Shown here piece by piece: positions 1 through 9,450 of a DNA stretch of 60,306 nt (positions are counted from its first letter, which is position 1; every line of letters starts with the position of its first letter). Source of the DNA: Myxococcales bacterium. GTDB lineage: Bacteria; Myxococcota_A; Polyangia; Polyangiales; Houyiibacteriaceae. Location of the stretch: assembly GCA_019637115.1 (NCBI GenBank), contig JAHBWH010000029.1, positions 1 through 60,306 on the forward strand, given 5' to 3'. The notes beneath the pieces are model-generated. The model searched no databases and was not told the DNA's origin. It saw only the letters and a list, made by a program, of their open reading frames with translations. The translations under genes and the position numbers were made by a program.

Positions 1-3
1 GTC

Positions 4-113
4 CCTCCCGCGCCGCATCTCGGCTGCGTTTCAACTCCCGCGATGGGGTGAACGCGTACCCCTCCCGCGCCGCATGCTGGCAGCGTTTCAAACCCCGGCA
101 GGTGAACGCGTGC
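4..113. repeat. Two-copy imperfect direct repeat at the window edge
   Basis: Two copies of a roughly 55-bp unit lie head to tail with a 57-bp period. Each begins CCTCCCGCGCCGCAT, continues with GCGTTTCAA and ends GGTGAACGCGT. The spacing and the GTTTCAA motif resemble a CRISPR repeat, but the whole period is conserved, so there is no variable spacer. The array may continue beyond the left edge. It lies just downstream of the end of the mrp operon. Confidence 0.7.
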
Positions 114-128
114 GGCTCGGGTGGCGGC

Positions 129-473
129 TCAGTCGGCTGGAGGCAGCGCCGACGGGCGCTCTCCACGGGTCGGGCGCGCGTCGCGGAGCGTGGCCGGCGG
201 GTACGCCTCGCGGGCGGCGGCGCGCGCGAGCATGTGGGACGCGACGGGAAGGGTCGCGATGAGGAAGCCGACGATCAGGCCGACGCGGATCCACCAGGAC
301 GCCTCGCCGACGTGGAGCGCCACCCCGATGAGGATGAGACCGAGCGCGAGGGTCGCGGACTTCGTGGCCGCGTGCTGGCGCGCGAGCGCGTCCGGCAGCC
401 GAAAGAGTCCGAGGGCGGACACGAGGAGCAGGAGCACGCCGAGCCCGGTCACGCCATAGGCGACGTACGTCAT
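129..473 (-). CDS. mrpG: Mrp/Mnh cation/proton antiporter subunit G
   Basis: A 114-residue membrane protein that is the last subunit of the multi-subunit Na+(K+)/H+ antiporter Mrp (Mnh, Pha), which exports cations in exchange for protons at the inner membrane. Three hydrophobic helices are visible at about residues 4-24, 38-58 and 62-80. The segment LFRLPDALARQHAATKSATL is the MrpG signature region (family PhaG/MnhG/YufB). Its ATG overlaps the stop of mrpF (ATGA type), so it is translationally coupled as the promoter-distal gene of the operon. The C-terminal tail after residue 85 is hydrophilic and Arg/Pro-rich. Family assignment is firm; ion preference cannot be read from the sequence. Confidence 0.93.
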   Translation of the reverse strand: MTYVAYGVTGLGVLLLLVSALGLFRLPDALARQHAATKSATLALGLILIGVALHVGEASWWIRVGLIVGFLIATLPVASHMLARAAAREAYPPATLRDARPTRGERPSALPPAD

Positions 474-835
474 CGTCTCCCTCCCTCGCTCGCGGTGGCG
501 GACGGAGGCTTCGCGGCGGGATCGGTCCCTCTTACGGCTGCAACGGTGGGTGCAGACGACGCGGGCTCCGTTGGAGCGTGCTCGGTCGACGCCTCGATGA
601 GCCGTGACCAGACGATGGTCGCCACGAAACCCACCATGGAGAGGCCGACGCCGATGTCGAGGAAGAGCTCGCGCTCGGTGATCACCGCCGCCGCCGCCGT
701 GAGCGCGATGTTCGATGAGAAGACCACGTCGAGCGCGACGATGCGGTCCGCCTGAAACGGGCCCTTCACGAGCCGCGCGATCGCGATCGCGATCGCGACG
801 AGCGCGCCGACGATGATCAAGATCGGCAGGATCAC
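470..835 (-). CDS. mrpF: Mrp/Mnh antiporter subunit F
   Basis: A 121-residue protein starting at a GTG that overlaps the mrpE stop codon. The first 90 residues carry three transmembrane helices typical of MrpF, including the conserved GPxxxDRIVALD stretch (here KGPFQADRIVALDVV, about residues 24-38). A longer open frame extends upstream into mrpE, but the GTG at 835 gives the normal MrpF N-terminus (VILPILIIVGAL). The last 30 or so residues are a polar Ala/Pro/Thr-rich tail not expected in most MrpF proteins. It works as part of the assembled Mrp complex and overlaps mrpG by four bases. Confidence 0.9.
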   Translation of the reverse strand: MILPILIIVGALVAIAIAIARLVKGPFQADRIVALDVVFSSNIALTAAAAVITERELFLDIGVGLSMVGFVATIVWSRLIEASTEHAPTEPASSAPTVAAVRGTDPAAKPPSATASEGGRR

Positions 836-1176
836 GTGGCCTCCCACGGCGGGAAGATGCGGCGCATCGGCAGCTCGAAGCGCCGGTGGATCTCGGTCGC
901 GGCGGTCTCGGGCGCCGAGGCGTCGAGCAGGTGCAGGAGCATCTCGCCGCGCTCGAGGTCGATGTCGATCGTCGTGGTGCCGGGTGTGAGCGTGATCATC
1001 GAGCCCAGCATCGCGGCGCCGGTCGGGCTGAGGCCCGAGAAGGGGATGCGAACGAGGCCCGGCTGCGGTCGATGCCCGGGACGCACGATGAGCCACGCCG
1101 TGAGCAAGCCGGAGCTCACCACCTGGCCGAGGAAGACGACGAGGAGCGCGAGCGCGGTGACGACTCGCCCCATCAT
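832..1176 (-). CDS. mrpE: Mrp/Mnh antiporter subunit E, short form
   Basis: A 114-residue protein that keeps the C-terminal MrpE signature TTIDIDLERGEMLLHLLDA (about residues 69-87). MrpE is usually near 160 residues, with about three N-terminal helices; here only one clear hydrophobic helix (about residues 6-26) precedes the conserved part, so it looks like a shortened form. Two adjacent ATG codons overlap the mrpD stop (ATGATG), and either could be used. Its place between mrpD and mrpF is the canonical one. The identification rests on position plus the C-terminal motif; the missing N-terminal helices are the odd point. Confidence 0.82.
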   Translation of the reverse strand: MMGRVVTALALLVVFLGQVVSSGLLTAWLIVRPGHRPQPGLVRIPFSGLSPTGAAMLGSMITLTPGTTTIDIDLERGEMLLHLLDASAPETAATEIHRRFELPMRRIFPPWEAT

Positions 1177-2633
1177 CGGGGACCTCCGACGAGCTCGGCC
1201 GAGGCGAGCTCGGCGAGGCGGACGAGTCCCTCCGGCGCGAGGCCCAGGTAGAGCGTGACGAGCGCGAGCGCGCCGGTCGCGAGGTAGGCGGGCCCGAGGT
1301 GCGCGCCCTCGGCGGGGCGCCAGCCCTCGTCGGGGTGCTTCTTCCAGAACGCGCCGAACCAGATCTTCGCCATCGAATAGAGCGTGAGCAGGCCGACGAA
1401 GAGCGCGATGGCCGCGAGCCCCCAGCGCCCCTGGGCGAGGGTCTCGCGGACGACGAGGAGCTTCGCCCAGAAGCCGGAGAGCGGCGGGATGCCGACGAGC
1501 GAGAGCGCCGGGATCGCGAAGAGCGCCGCGAGGCCCGGGCGCACCGCGTAGAGCCCTCCGGAGCGGCGGAGGTCGTAGCTGCCCGTGTGGCGGAAGATGA
1601 TCGCGGCGATGAGGAAGAGGTTCGCCTTCACCACGATGTGGTGGATGACGTAGAAGACCGTGCCGACGTGCCCCTCGCGCGACGCGAGCGCGATGCCGAG
1701 GAGCATGTAGCCGATCTGGCTGATGATGTGGAAAGCGAGGATGCGGCGGACGTCCCAGTGGTAGGCGGCGCCGAGCACCCCGAAGAGCATCGTCGCGGCC
1801 GCGACCCACCCGAGTGCCTCGAAGACGAGGCTTGGCGTGAGCACGAAGACCCCGCCAAGCACCCGCAAGAGCGCGTACACACCGACCTTGGTGAGCAGCC
1901 CCGCGAAGAGCGCGAGCAGGGGGGCGGGGAGCGTGTGGTACGAGGCCGGGAGCCACGCGTAGAGCGGGAACGCGCCCGCCTTCACGAGGAAGGCCAGGGC
2001 GACCATGACGACGAAGGGCGCGAGCCGGAGGGCGTCGTGGTCGCGCGCGGCCTCCGAGAGCGCGCCGAAGCCGAGGTGGCCCGTCGCCGCGTGGAGGTAC
2101 GCGATGCCCACCAGCAGGAGCAGCGTGCCGACGGTGTTGAGGACGAAGTACTTCAGCGTCGCGTCGAGCTGACGGGTGGCCGTGCGGTAGGCGAGCAGGC
2201 CGAGCGACGAGACGAGCATCAGCTCGAACCACACGTAGAGGTTGAAGATGTCTCCCGTGAGGAAAGCCCCACTCACCGCGGCGAGCATCGCGTGCACGAG
2301 GGGCTCGAGCGAGGGCGCGCTCGGCGCCGCGTCGGCGTCCGAGAGCTGGAAGACGAGCGCGCTCGCGCCCATGAGGGCGGTGATGAGCACCATCGCCGCG
2401 CCCAGCGGATCGGCCACGAGCTCGATCCCGAAGGGCGCCGGCCAGCCGCCCATCGACGCGCGGAGCGTGCCCTCGGTCGCCACGTGCGCGAGCAGCGCGG
2501 CCGCGCAGGCGAAGAAGGCCGTGATCCCCACGAGCCCGAGGCGACGCTGCGCGACCGGTCGCGCGGCGAGCAGCGACGTCGAGAGCGCGGTGACGAGCGG
2601 GACGAGGATGGGCGAGAGGAGCAGGGCGATCAT
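1173..2633 (-). CDS. mrpD: Mrp/Mnh antiporter subunit D (NuoN/NuoM-like)
   Basis: A 486-residue polytopic membrane protein of the proton-translocating family shared with complex I subunits NuoL/M/N. About 14 hydrophobic helices are visible, as are the conserved charged stretches LYVWFELMLVSSLGLL and LLALFAGLLTKVGVYALLR with the key Glu and Lys residues. It is one of the two large ion-translocating subunits of the Mrp complex. The start at 2633 (MIALLLSPILVPLVTAL) overlaps the end of mrpC by four bases; a further 43 in-frame upstream codons are Arg-rich and not membrane-like. The stop overlaps the mrpE start. Confidence 0.95.
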   Translation of the reverse strand: MIALLLSPILVPLVTALSTSLLAARPVAQRRLGLVGITAFFACAAALLAHVATEGTLRASMGGWPAPFGIELVADPLGAAMVLITALMGASALVFQLSDADAAPSAPSLEPLVHAMLAAVSGAFLTGDIFNLYVWFELMLVSSLGLLAYRTATRQLDATLKYFVLNTVGTLLLLVGIAYLHAATGHLGFGALSEAARDHDALRLAPFVVMVALAFLVKAGAFPLYAWLPASYHTLPAPLLALFAGLLTKVGVYALLRVLGGVFVLTPSLVFEALGWVAAATMLFGVLGAAYHWDVRRILAFHIISQIGYMLLGIALASREGHVGTVFYVIHHIVVKANLFLIAAIIFRHTGSYDLRRSGGLYAVRPGLAALFAIPALSLVGIPPLSGFWAKLLVVRETLAQGRWGLAAIALFVGLLTLYSMAKIWFGAFWKKHPDEGWRPAEGAHLGPAYLATGALALVTLYLGLAPEGLVRLAELASAELVGGPR

Positions 2634-3022
2634 GCGTCGTCCTCCTCTTCGAGCGGGGGCGCGCCGTCGCTGAGCGCGTGGGGCTCGGCGGCGCGGAGCG
2701 CGTGGCTGTCGTTGACGCCGGTGCGCTGCTTGATGGCGAGCACCACGACGAGCGAGAAGCACGTGAGCGAGAAGCCGATCACGATCGCGGTGAGCACCAG
2801 CGCCTGGGGCAAGGGCGCCGCGCCCGCCGCGAGCACATCCCCGCCGGGCGGGATGACGGGGGGGCTCGGGTCGCCCGGCCGGCCGGAGGCGAAGACGACG
2901 AGGTTCGCGGCCGCGGCGATCAGCGAGACGCCGACCACGCAGCGGAGGAGATCCCGCGAGAGCGCGAGGTAGACGCCAGCGCTGACGATGGCGGCTACGC
3001 CCAGGGCGAGCATCCAGGTCAT
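2630..3022 (-). CDS. mrpC: Mrp/Mnh antiporter subunit C (NuoK-like)
   Basis: A 130-residue protein homologous to NuoK of complex I. Three helices are visible at about residues 3-20, 28-45 and 74-97, with the typical ending PLPQALVLTAIVIGFSLTCF and a conserved Glu/Asp-rich C-terminus. It provides the small membrane subunit of the Mrp antiporter. It starts at an ATG that overlaps the mrpAB stop, and its own stop overlaps mrpD, so the whole operon is translationally coupled. Length and order match the family. Confidence 0.93.
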   Translation of the reverse strand: MTWMLALGVAAIVSAGVYLALSRDLLRCVVGVSLIAAAANLVVFASGRPGDPSPPVIPPGGDVLAAGAAPLPQALVLTAIVIGFSLTCFSLVVVLAIKQRTGVNDSHALRAAEPHALSDGAPPLEEEDDA

Positions 3023-5796
3023 GGAGTGACCTCCTCGGCGCCCGTCACCGTCGAAGGGTCGTCTCGATGGGGCTCGTCGACCTCGATGGCGCGCGCGCAG
3101 AGCCCGCCGAGCGCGCCCCAGACCGCGCCGTAGACGCCGACGTCGAAGACGAGCACGGTCGACACGTCGAGCTCGGTGAAGCCGAGCGGCAGCGTGCCCC
3201 AGAGGTGCGTCATGAAGGGCTCGCCGAGGAAGAGCGCGGGCAGCCCGCTCGCGAGCGAGAGGAGCGCGCTGGTCGCGGCCAGGCGGTGCGGCCCGAGCGG
3301 CATCTTCGCGAGCGCCGCGCGGGCCCCGCGCGCGACCGAGAGCATCGAGGTCGCCGCGACCGCGACCATGCCGGCGATGAAGCCTCCGCCCGGCTCGTTG
3401 TGGCCGCGCAGGAGGATCACGACCGAGCTCGCGAGCAGGATCGGGTAGAGCCCCCGGACCGCGACGTCGAAGATGTGGGCCTTCGGGCTCATGCCGCGCG
3501 CGCCTCGTCGGAGCGGCGCGTCCGGCCCGCGCCAGCGCTCGCGGAGCAAGCGCAGGAGCGGCACCGCGGCGATGAAGGTCAGCGTGACCACGATGATCTC
3601 ACCGAGCGTGTCCACGGCGCGGAAGTCCACGAGCACGACGTTGACGACGTTGCGGCCGTGCGCGTCGGGCACGCTGCGCGACGAGAAGTATTCCGTCAGG
3701 CTCGGGTCCTGCTCGAAGCTCGCGCCGACGAGCATCAGCGCCGCGACGGCCGCGCCCACGCCGAGCGAGAGGAGCGCGCGCGAGAGCGTGTGCCAGCGCG
3801 GGAGCTTCGGCGCCACGACCAGATCGAGCCGCCGCACGCGCAGCAGGATCGACGCGAGGACGACGACGAACGCGACCTCGACCGTGAACTGCGTGAACGC
3901 GACGTCGGGGGCGCCGAGGAAGAGGAAGAGGAGCGCGCAGGCGAGCCCGACGAGGCCGCTGACGAGCAGCATCACGAAGGAGTCGCGGACCACGCAGACG
4001 GCGACCGACGCGCAGAGGATCGCGAGCGTCGCGCCCGCGACGGCGAGCTCGGTGGGCCCGAGGGCGAGCTCGAAGGGGGGCACGCGGAGCGCGGGGCCGT
4101 GCGCGACCACGTAGCCGAGCGCGGCGAGGGCGAAGACGAGGACGAACGCCGTGTACGTGCTCAGGTGCCCCATCTGCAGGCGCCGCGTCACCCGCGAGGC
4201 GACGGCCGGGATGCCGACCATCATCGCCTCGTACCAGGCCGCCGCCTGGTAGACGCGGGGGAGGCGGAAGTGGCGCTGCACGCGGTGCAGCCGGTCCCAC
4301 CCGAGGAAGAGCGCGACGCCGAGCGCGATGATCATCGCGAGCGCGCTGAGGCTCGCCGAGTCGTCCGTGAGCAGCTCCTCCATCGAGGCGGCGGAGCCCA
4401 TCGCCTGCGCGGCCTCCGTGAGCAGGCTCTCCACCCGCTCGGGGAAGAGCCCGAAGACGATGCCGAGCGAGGCGACGAGGAGCGGCGGGAGCCACGTCGC
4501 GATCGATCCCTCCCGCGCGTGCTCGGGTCGCAGGGGGCGCTTGCGCCAGAAGATGCGCGCGGTCGCGATGCCCGCCGCAGCGAACGAGGCGGCGCTCACG
4601 AAGGCGCCCGCGTACGCGACCCATTGGAAGAGGTCGGTGTCGGCCTTCGCGGCCTTGATGACGTCCTTGGCGACGTAGCCGAACGAGAGCGGGATGCCGG
4701 CCATCGAGAGGCCCGCGATCCAGCCGGCGGCGGACGTGAAGGGCATCTTGCGGCCGAGGCCCGAGAGCTCGTCGATGAGCCGCGTGCCGGTCGCGAGGTC
4801 GACGTTACCAGCGACGAAGAAGAGCGGGGCCTTGTAGAGCGCGTGCGCGAGAAGGAACGCCGCGGCCGCGGTGGCGGCGCCCTCGCCAGGGAGGCCGATG
4901 AGCATGACGAGCGTGCCGAGGGCCGAGACTGTAGACCACGCGAGGATCCGCTTGAGATCGCGCTCGCGGATCGTGAGCAGCATCCCCCAGACCGACGTGA
5001 AGCCGCCCACGCTGACGAGCGTGAGCTGCCAGAAGCGGTCGTCGCCGAACGCGGGGTGAAGGCGGGCCAGCAGATAGACGCCGAGCTTCACCATCGTGGC
5101 GGAGTGCAGGTAGGCGCTGACCGGCGTGGGAGCGGCCATCGCGCCCGGGAGCCAGAAGTGGAACGGGAACTGCGCGGACTTCGTGAACGCCCCGATGAAG
5201 ACGCAGGTCAGCGCGCCGCGGACGACGGGATGCTCGGCCCACGCTGGGGCGCTCGCGAGCATCGCCTGGAGCGAGGTCGTGCCGGCGGCGTGCGCGAGGA
5301 GGAGCACGCCCGCGAGCAACACGAGGCCACCGCCCCCCGTGATCATCAGGGCTTGTTGCGCGGACTTCCGGCTCGTCTCGTACTCGTGCTTGAACCCGAC
5401 GAGGAGGAACGAGGTGACGCTCGTCAGCTCCCAGAAGACGAACAAGAGGATGACGTCGTCGGCCGTGACGCAGCCGAGCATCGCCACCATGAACGCCACG
5501 AGCAGGGCGAAGAGGCGCCCGCGGTGCTTGACGCCGGCCATGTAGCCCGCCGCGTAGACGAAGACGAGCGTGCCGATGCCCGTGATGAGCAGCACGAGGA
5601 CGAGCGCCAGCGCGTCGAGCCGGAAGGCGGCCTCGACGCCGACCGAGGGGATCCAGGCGTGGCGGACCTCGAGCGGGACGTCGCCGCGGAGGAACGCGCG
5701 CAGCGCGAGGGCGAAGAGTGCGAGCGGGAGGAGCGCGAGCCAGCCGAGCCGTGAGGGCGGCGGTGGAGGCGTCGGCGTCGTGGTCGGCTCGCTCAT
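3019..5796 (-). CDS. mrpA: Mrp/Mnh antiporter fused subunits A and B
   Basis: A 925-residue protein that opens the operon. Residues 1 to about 780 are MrpA: NuoL-like helices with [20 protein letters not shown] and the proton-path segment [20 protein letters not shown], followed by the MrpA C-terminal extension with its DUF4040-type domain. Residues from about 790 to the end match MrpB (helices with [17 protein letters not shown] and [20 protein letters not shown]). An A-B fusion is known in several proteobacterial Mrp/Pha systems. It forms the main ion path with MrpD. It is divergent from mnmA, and the 119-bp gap between them holds a perfect 16-bp palindrome. The start was chosen as the first ATG with a short polar lead before helix 1. 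Confidence 0.94.
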   Translation of the reverse strand: MSEPTTTPTPPPPPSRLGWLALLPLALFALALRAFLRGDVPLEVRHAWIPSVGVEAAFRLDALALVLVLLITGIGTLVFVYAAGYMAGVKHRGRLFALLVAFMVAMLGCVTADDVILLFVFWELTSVTSFLLVGFKHEYETSRKSAQQALMITGGGGLVLLAGVLLLAHAAGTTSLQAMLASAPAWAEHPVVRGALTCVFIGAFTKSAQFPFHFWLPGAMAAPTPVSAYLHSATMVKLGVYLLARLHPAFGDDRFWQLTLVSVGGFTSVWGMLLTIRERDLKRILAWSTVSALGTLVMLIGLPGEGAATAAAAFLLAHALYKAPLFFVAGNVDLATGTRLIDELSGLGRKMPFTSAAGWIAGLSMAGIPLSFGYVAKDVIKAAKADTDLFQWVAYAGAFVSAASFAAAGIATARIFWRKRPLRPEHAREGSIATWLPPLLVASLGIVFGLFPERVESLLTEAAQAMGSAASMEELLTDDSASLSALAMIIALGVALFLGWDRLHRVQRHFRLPRVYQAAAWYEAMMVGIPAVASRVTRRLQMGHLSTYTAFVLVFALAALGYVVAHGPALRVPPFELALGPTELAVAGATLAILCASVAVCVVRDSFVMLLVSGLVGLACALLFLFLGAPDVAFTQFTVEVAFVVVLASILLRVRRLDLVVAPKLPRWHTLSRALLSLGVGAAVAALMLVGASFEQDPSLTEYFSSRSVPDAHGRNVVNVVLVDFRAVDTLGEIIVVTLTFIAAVPLLRLLRERWRGPDAPLRRGARGMSPKAHIFDVAVRGLYPILLASSVVILLRGHNEPGGGFIAGMVAVAATSMLSVARGARAALAKMPLGPHRLAATSALLSLASGLPALFLGEPFMTHLWGTLPLGFTELDVSTVLVFDVGVYGAVWGALGGLCARAIEVDEPHRDDPSTVTGAEEVTP

Positions 5797-5806
5797 GCGC
5801 CAGGTT

Positions 5807-5847
5807 CCCCGTTCGGGGGCGGCGGACCGCTCCCCGCGGCCGCGGGG
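5807..5847. promoter_or_regulatory. Palindromic spacer between divergent mrpAB and mnmA
   Basis: The short divergent spacer contains a small hairpin (CCCC-GTTC-GGGG, 5807-5818) and a perfect palindrome CCCCGCGGCCGCGGGG at 5832-5847. Such symmetry suits an operator or a hairpin in the 5' leader of either gene. No convincing -35/-10 pair was identified, so the role is unknown. Confidence 0.35.
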
Positions 5848-5915
5848 GGATGCGTGCGTCGAGGGCGCCCGAGTGTCAAGCCCGACGAGTCCGTCGCCAC
5901 CTTGACCCCCGCGCG

Positions 5916-7007
5916 ATGCCGCCTCAGAGGAGGGCCGTGACTCCGGGTCCCGGTCGTGTGCTCGTCGCCCTCAGCGGGGGGGTGGACTCATCCGTCGCGG
6001 CGGCGCTCTTGCAAGAGGCGGGGCACGAGGTCGTCGGGGTGACGCTGCACCTCTGGGACGCCGAGGGCGAGCAGAAGATCGGGCGCTGCTGCGCGCCCGA
6101 GGACCGTGAGGACGCCCGGCGGACCTGCGACCACCTCGGGATCCCGCACTTCGTGATGGACGAGCGGGAGTCCTTCCGCGCCGAGGTGGTCGAGCCCTTC
6201 CTCGACGACTACGCGCGAGGGCTGACGCCGAGCCCGTGCGTGCACTGCAACCGGACGGTGAAGCTTCTTCAGCTGGCGCGGATCGCGGATCGTCTGGGCT
6301 GCACGTGGATCGCCACGGGCCACTACGCGCGGCTCGAACATCATGGCGCGAGCGTCCGCCTCTTCCGCGGCACCGACCGCGGCAAAGACCAGAGCTACTT
6401 CCTCTACGGCGTCCCGCCCGAGGTCCTCGCCCGCCTCGTCCTGCCGCTCGGCGGCCGCACGAAGGGCGCGGCGCGGGAGGAGGCCCGTCGTTTGGGGCTG
6501 CCGAACGCCGACAAGCCCGACTCGCAGGAGCTCTGCTTCGTCCCGGACGGCGACGTGCGCGGCTTCGCGCGGCGCGAGCGCGGCGCCGTGCGCGCCGGGC
6601 GGGTGCTCGACACCGAGGGGCGCGTGCTGGGGCGACACGATGGGATCGAGGGGCTCACGATCGGACAGCGCAAGGGCTTGCACCTCGGCGGGCAGCCCGA
6701 GCCGCGCTACGTGCTGCGCATCCTCCCCGAGAGCGGCGACGTCGTCGTCGGCGACGAGGCGTCGTTGCGCGGGGAGGGCATGGAGGTCCGCGACGCGCGC
6801 TGGATCGAGCCGCCGAGCGGCCCCTTCGAGGCCGACGTCCGCATCCGCTACCGGCACGAGCCGGCGCCCGCCCGGGTCGAGCCGACCGAGACCGGCTTCC
6901 GGGTCCGCTTTCGAGAGCCGCAGCGCGCGATCACGGCGGGACAAGCCGCGGTGGTGTATCGTGGAGACGAGGTGATCGGCGGTGGCTTCATCCATGGCGA
7001 GCCCTGA
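5916..7007 (+). CDS. mnmA: tRNA-specific 2-thiouridylase MnmA
   Basis: A 363-residue enzyme that puts the 2-thio group on U34 of Lys, Glu and Gln tRNAs, taking sulfur relayed from a cysteine desulfurase. The PP-loop SGGVDSS is at residues 20-26. The first catalytic cysteine lies in CVHCN (Cys108/Cys111), ATGHYA and GKDQSYFL follow, and the second catalytic Cys is in PDSQELCF at about residue 207. Length matches the family (about 360). The ATG at 5916 is used; a GTG at 5937 would remove seven poorly conserved residues. A cysteine desulfurase gene lies far away at 55-56 kb and could be a sulfur donor. The last bases overlap the next reading frame. Confidence 0.95.
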   Translation: MPPQRRAVTPGPGRVLVALSGGVDSSVAAALLQEAGHEVVGVTLHLWDAEGEQKIGRCCAPEDREDARRTCDHLGIPHFVMDERESFRAEVVEPFLDDYARGLTPSPCVHCNRTVKLLQLARIADRLGCTWIATGHYARLEHHGASVRLFRGTDRGKDQSYFLYGVPPEVLARLVLPLGGRTKGAAREEARRLGLPNADKPDSQELCFVPDGDVRGFARRERGAVRAGRVLDTEGRVLGRHDGIEGLTIGQRKGLHLGGQPEPRYVLRILPESGDVVVGDEASLRGEGMEVRDARWIEPPSGPFEADVRIRYRHEPAPARVEPTETGFRVRFREPQRAITAGQAAVVYRGDEVIGGGFIHGEP

Positions 7008-7767
7008 GCGCAGCTGCGGCACCACCGCCCCGGTCTCGGACACGGTCTCGGTCTCGGACACGGTCTCGGTCTCGGACACGGTCCCGGTCTCGGACACGGT
7101 CTCGGTCTCGGACACGGTCTCGGTCTCGGACACGGTCCCGGTCTCGGACACGGTCCCGATCGCGGACAGGGCCCCGGTCTCGGGCTCGCACGAGCGCGCG
7201 GCCGTCCTCGCGCTCGCGCTCGCGACCCTCGCGGCGTGCAGCGTGGGCAACGGTGAGGGCTACGTCGTCGGCACGATCACGGACGTGCTCTGCGACCTTC
7301 ACGACGAGTCCGTCGATCTGCGCCCGAACTTCTTCGTCGCCGACGACCACCTTCGCGGGGTCACGATCCGCGCGCAATACGGCGGCACGTTCGAGATCTA
7401 CAGCGACGGCCTGTCCATCAACGTGCGCGACGCCGAGCTCGAGGCCATGCGGCTCGGCACGCCGGTGCCCGTCTCGAACAGCCCCGATTCGAACGTGCGG
7501 ATGACGTTCTATTACAACCGCACCTGCGGGCATCGGAAGCAGGACCTCGATCGCCCTGCCGCGGTATACGTCGCCGAGCAGGGGACAATCGTCTTCGAGC
7601 AGCTCTGGGCGCCCGCCCTCGAGGAGACGTCGGGCCTCGAGACCGCCCTCCGCTTCGAAGGTGTGCGTTTCGTGGACCCGCCTCGTCCCGACGACCGCTT
7701 CGCGGTCCTCGACGGCGAGATCCGTTTCATCTTCAACCGCGGGCGGCCCGCGCAGCGCTTCCCGTGA
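6994..7767 (+). CDS. Lipoprotein of unknown function with a repeat-encoded N-terminal extension
   Basis: A lipoprotein-type signal ([14 protein letters not shown], with Cys82 in a good lipobox) is followed by a globular domain of about 175 residues with no family I recognise. The oddity is upstream of the signal. From Ser15 to about Pro62 the protein consists of Val-Ser-Asp-Thr/Val-Ser repeats encoded by a hexanucleotide array, and no ATG, GTG or TTG occurs in frame between the array and the signal peptide. The nearest in-frame start is the ATG at 6994, inside the end of mnmA. Either the repeat is translated ahead of an internal signal sequence, or a non-standard start is used. The stop overlaps the GTG of the next gene. 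Confidence 0.6.
   Translation: MASPERSCGTTAPVSDTVSVSDTVSVSDTVPVSDTVSVSDTVSVSDTVPVSDTVPIADRAPVSGSHERAAVLALALATLAACSVGNGEGYVVGTITDVLCDLHDESVDLRPNFFVADDHLRGVTIRAQYGGTFEIYSDGLSINVRDAELEAMRLGTPVPVSNSPDSNVRMTFYYNRTCGHRKQDLDRPAAVYVAEQGTIVFEQLWAPALEETSGLETALRFEGVRFVDPPRPDDRFAVLDGEIRFIFNRGRPAQRFP
7031..7186 (+). repeat. CGGWCN hexanucleotide array A (18-bp super-unit)
   Basis: About 26 consecutive six-base units of the form CGGTCT, CGGACA or CGGTCC, arranged mainly as an 18-bp super-unit CGGTCT-CGGTCT-CGGACA, with decay at the 3' end (CGATCG, GGGCCC). Because the unit is six bases, all frames stay open; in the lipoprotein frame it reads Val-Ser-Asp-Thr. It is one of seven related arrays in the window. 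Confidence 0.9.
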
Positions 7768-9065
7768 GCGTGGCGAAGGGCCGCCGGCGCGGGCGCGCGG
7801 GGAGCAAGCGCGGCGGGGTGCTCGAGGGGATCACGCGCCGGATGGCACGCGGCGGCGATGGCATCGTCGAGACGCCCGAGGGCGAGATCTACGTGCGCGG
7901 CGCGCTGCCCGGAGACCGCGTCCGGGTCGGCGGCGTCGACCGCCGCGGGAAGGTCCTGCTCGGGCAGGTGCTCGAGGTGCTCGAGCCGAGTGCGGATCGT
8001 CGGGAGCCCCCCTGCACCCACGCGGAGGCGTGCGGCGGCTGCGCGTGGATGGGGTGGTCGACCGAGGCGCAGCGCGCCGAGAAGGCCACGCGGGTGGCGG
8101 CGCTCCTCGGCGTCGAGCGGATCCCCATCGTCACCGGCGCCGAGCTCGGCTACCGGCGACGCACGCGGCTCGCGTGGTCGCGGCGGGGGGGCGTCCCGCG
8201 GCTCGGGTACCGCGGCGCTCGGGAGCACGCCATCGTCGACGTCGAGCGCTGCGTGGTGCTCGCAGCGCCGATCGCGCGCGCGCTGCAGGCGATCCGCGAC
8301 GGGCTGCTCGCCGCGCTCGAAGGGGAGGGGGAGCTGTCGATCGCGCGCCGGGACGACGGGGCGGTCGTCGCGCTGCGCACGGACGTCGCGCAACCTCCCG
8401 CCGTCTACGCCGCGGCTCGCGCGCTCGTCGACGCGCCCGGTGGGCCGATCCGCGGGGTCGCGCTCTTCGTCGAAGGCGGCGCACCTGCCCTCCTCGGCGA
8501 TCCGCGGGAGCGCACGCTCGGCGCAGACGGACTCCCGCTCGAGGGCACGATCGGCGGCTTCTCTCAAGCCCACGACGAGCTGAACGACGTGCTCGCGCGC
8601 GCGGTCCACGCGCAGGCCGGCGCGGGCGCATGCGCGCGCGTGCTCGAGCTCCACGCGGGCCACGGCAACCTGGGCGTCCTGCTCGCCAAGGAGGCCGAGG
8701 CGTACGTCGCGGTCGAGCTCGACGCCGACGCGGCGCGCATCGCGCGCGAGAATTTCGACGCGCGAGGGCTCCGTTCGCCGAAGGTGAAGGTGGTCGAGGG
8801 CGACGCAGGCTCGTACCCACGCGGCGACTGGGACGTCGTCGTCCTGGATCCGCCACGGACCGGGGCGCGCGAGGTCGTCGAGCGCTTGACCCGCGAGCCT
8901 GTCCCCGCGGTGGTCTACGTCTCCTGCGATCCGACCACGTTGGCCCGCGACCTCGATGTCCTGCGTAGGGGCGGATACGAGGTCACGCACGCGACGGCCT
9001 ACGATCTCTTCCCGCAGACGCCGCACGTGGAGACGCTCGTCCGGATGCGACGTGTGCCTCGATGA
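7764..9065 (+). CDS. 23S rRNA/tRNA (uracil-5-)-methyltransferase, TrmA/RlmD family
   Basis: A 433-residue class I RNA m5U methyltransferase that uses S-adenosylmethionine. It has an N-terminal TRAM-like domain (about residues 15-75), a [4Fe-4S] cysteine cluster CTHAEACGGC (about residues 84-93) with a fourth Cys in VERCVV, the SAM site ELHAGHGNLGVLLA, the DPPR motif (VVLDPPRTGA) and the catalytic Cys in YVSCDPTTLARDL. The fold is typical of RlmD/RlmCD/TrmA; the exact uridine target cannot be told from sequence. The start is a GTG overlapping the previous stop, so the two genes are probably cotranslated. Confidence 0.9.
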   Translation: MSVAKGRRRGRAGSKRGGVLEGITRRMARGGDGIVETPEGEIYVRGALPGDRVRVGGVDRRGKVLLGQVLEVLEPSADRREPPCTHAEACGGCAWMGWSTEAQRAEKATRVAALLGVERIPIVTGAELGYRRRTRLAWSRRGGVPRLGYRGAREHAIVDVERCVVLAAPIARALQAIRDGLLAALEGEGELSIARRDDGAVVALRTDVAQPPAVYAAARALVDAPGGPIRGVALFVEGGAPALLGDPRERTLGADGLPLEGTIGGFSQAHDELNDVLARAVHAQAGAGACARVLELHAGHGNLGVLLAKEAEAYVAVELDADAARIARENFDARGLRSPKVKVVEGDAGSYPRGDWDVVVLDPPRTGAREVVERLTREPVPAVVYVSCDPTTLARDLDVLRRGGYEVTHATAYDLFPQTPHVETLVRMRRVPR

Positions 9066-9450
9066 AGGCACGTGTCGCGGTCGCGGGCCTCGCGAAAACG
9101 CCTCTCAGCTCGTGACCGCCCTGCCGGCCCTAGGAATGAAACCGTTCGCCGATTTTCGCGGTGATTTCTTGGCGTGCGAGTCGAGTTTGGTCAGCTTCCT
9201 TTGAGGGGCTGTCGCCAGCCCCTCCCCCACGGGGCATGAAGCCCCGCGGGGCCCCCTCCCACGAGCCTACGCTCGCTTCGCGAGCTGCGCGCCGTCCGGT
9301 AGGGCGGCTTGCGAAATCGGCTGAGCTTCTTCTCAGCCCCTCCCCCACGGGGCATGAAGCCCCGCGGGGCCCCCTCCCACGAGCCTACGCTCGCTCCGCT
9401 CGCTGCGCGCCGTCCGGTAGGGCGGCTTGCGAAATCGGCTGAGCTTCTTC
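9066..9450. other. Gene-free gap with hairpins and a tandem duplication
   Basis: This 385-bp gap lies between the convergent methyltransferase and vWA genes. It holds a terminator-like hairpin at 9203-9224 and two copies of a 118-bp unit. Open frames across it encode only repeated Arg/Ala/Pro-rich peptides and overlap on both strands, so no gene is called. Confidence 0.6.
9203..9224 (+). terminator. Hairpin downstream of the RNA methyltransferase
   Basis: The sequence GAGGGGCT-GTCGCC-AGCCCCTC forms an 8-bp stem with a 6-base loop. No T-run follows, so intrinsic termination is uncertain; it could act as an mRNA 3' stabiliser. Confidence 0.45.

Noticed and set aside
1-115. CRISPR array at the left edge
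   Set aside because: The GTTTCAA motif repeats with a 57-bp period, but the sequence between the motifs is itself conserved (CCTCCCGCGCCGCAT), only two copies are present and no cas gene is nearby.
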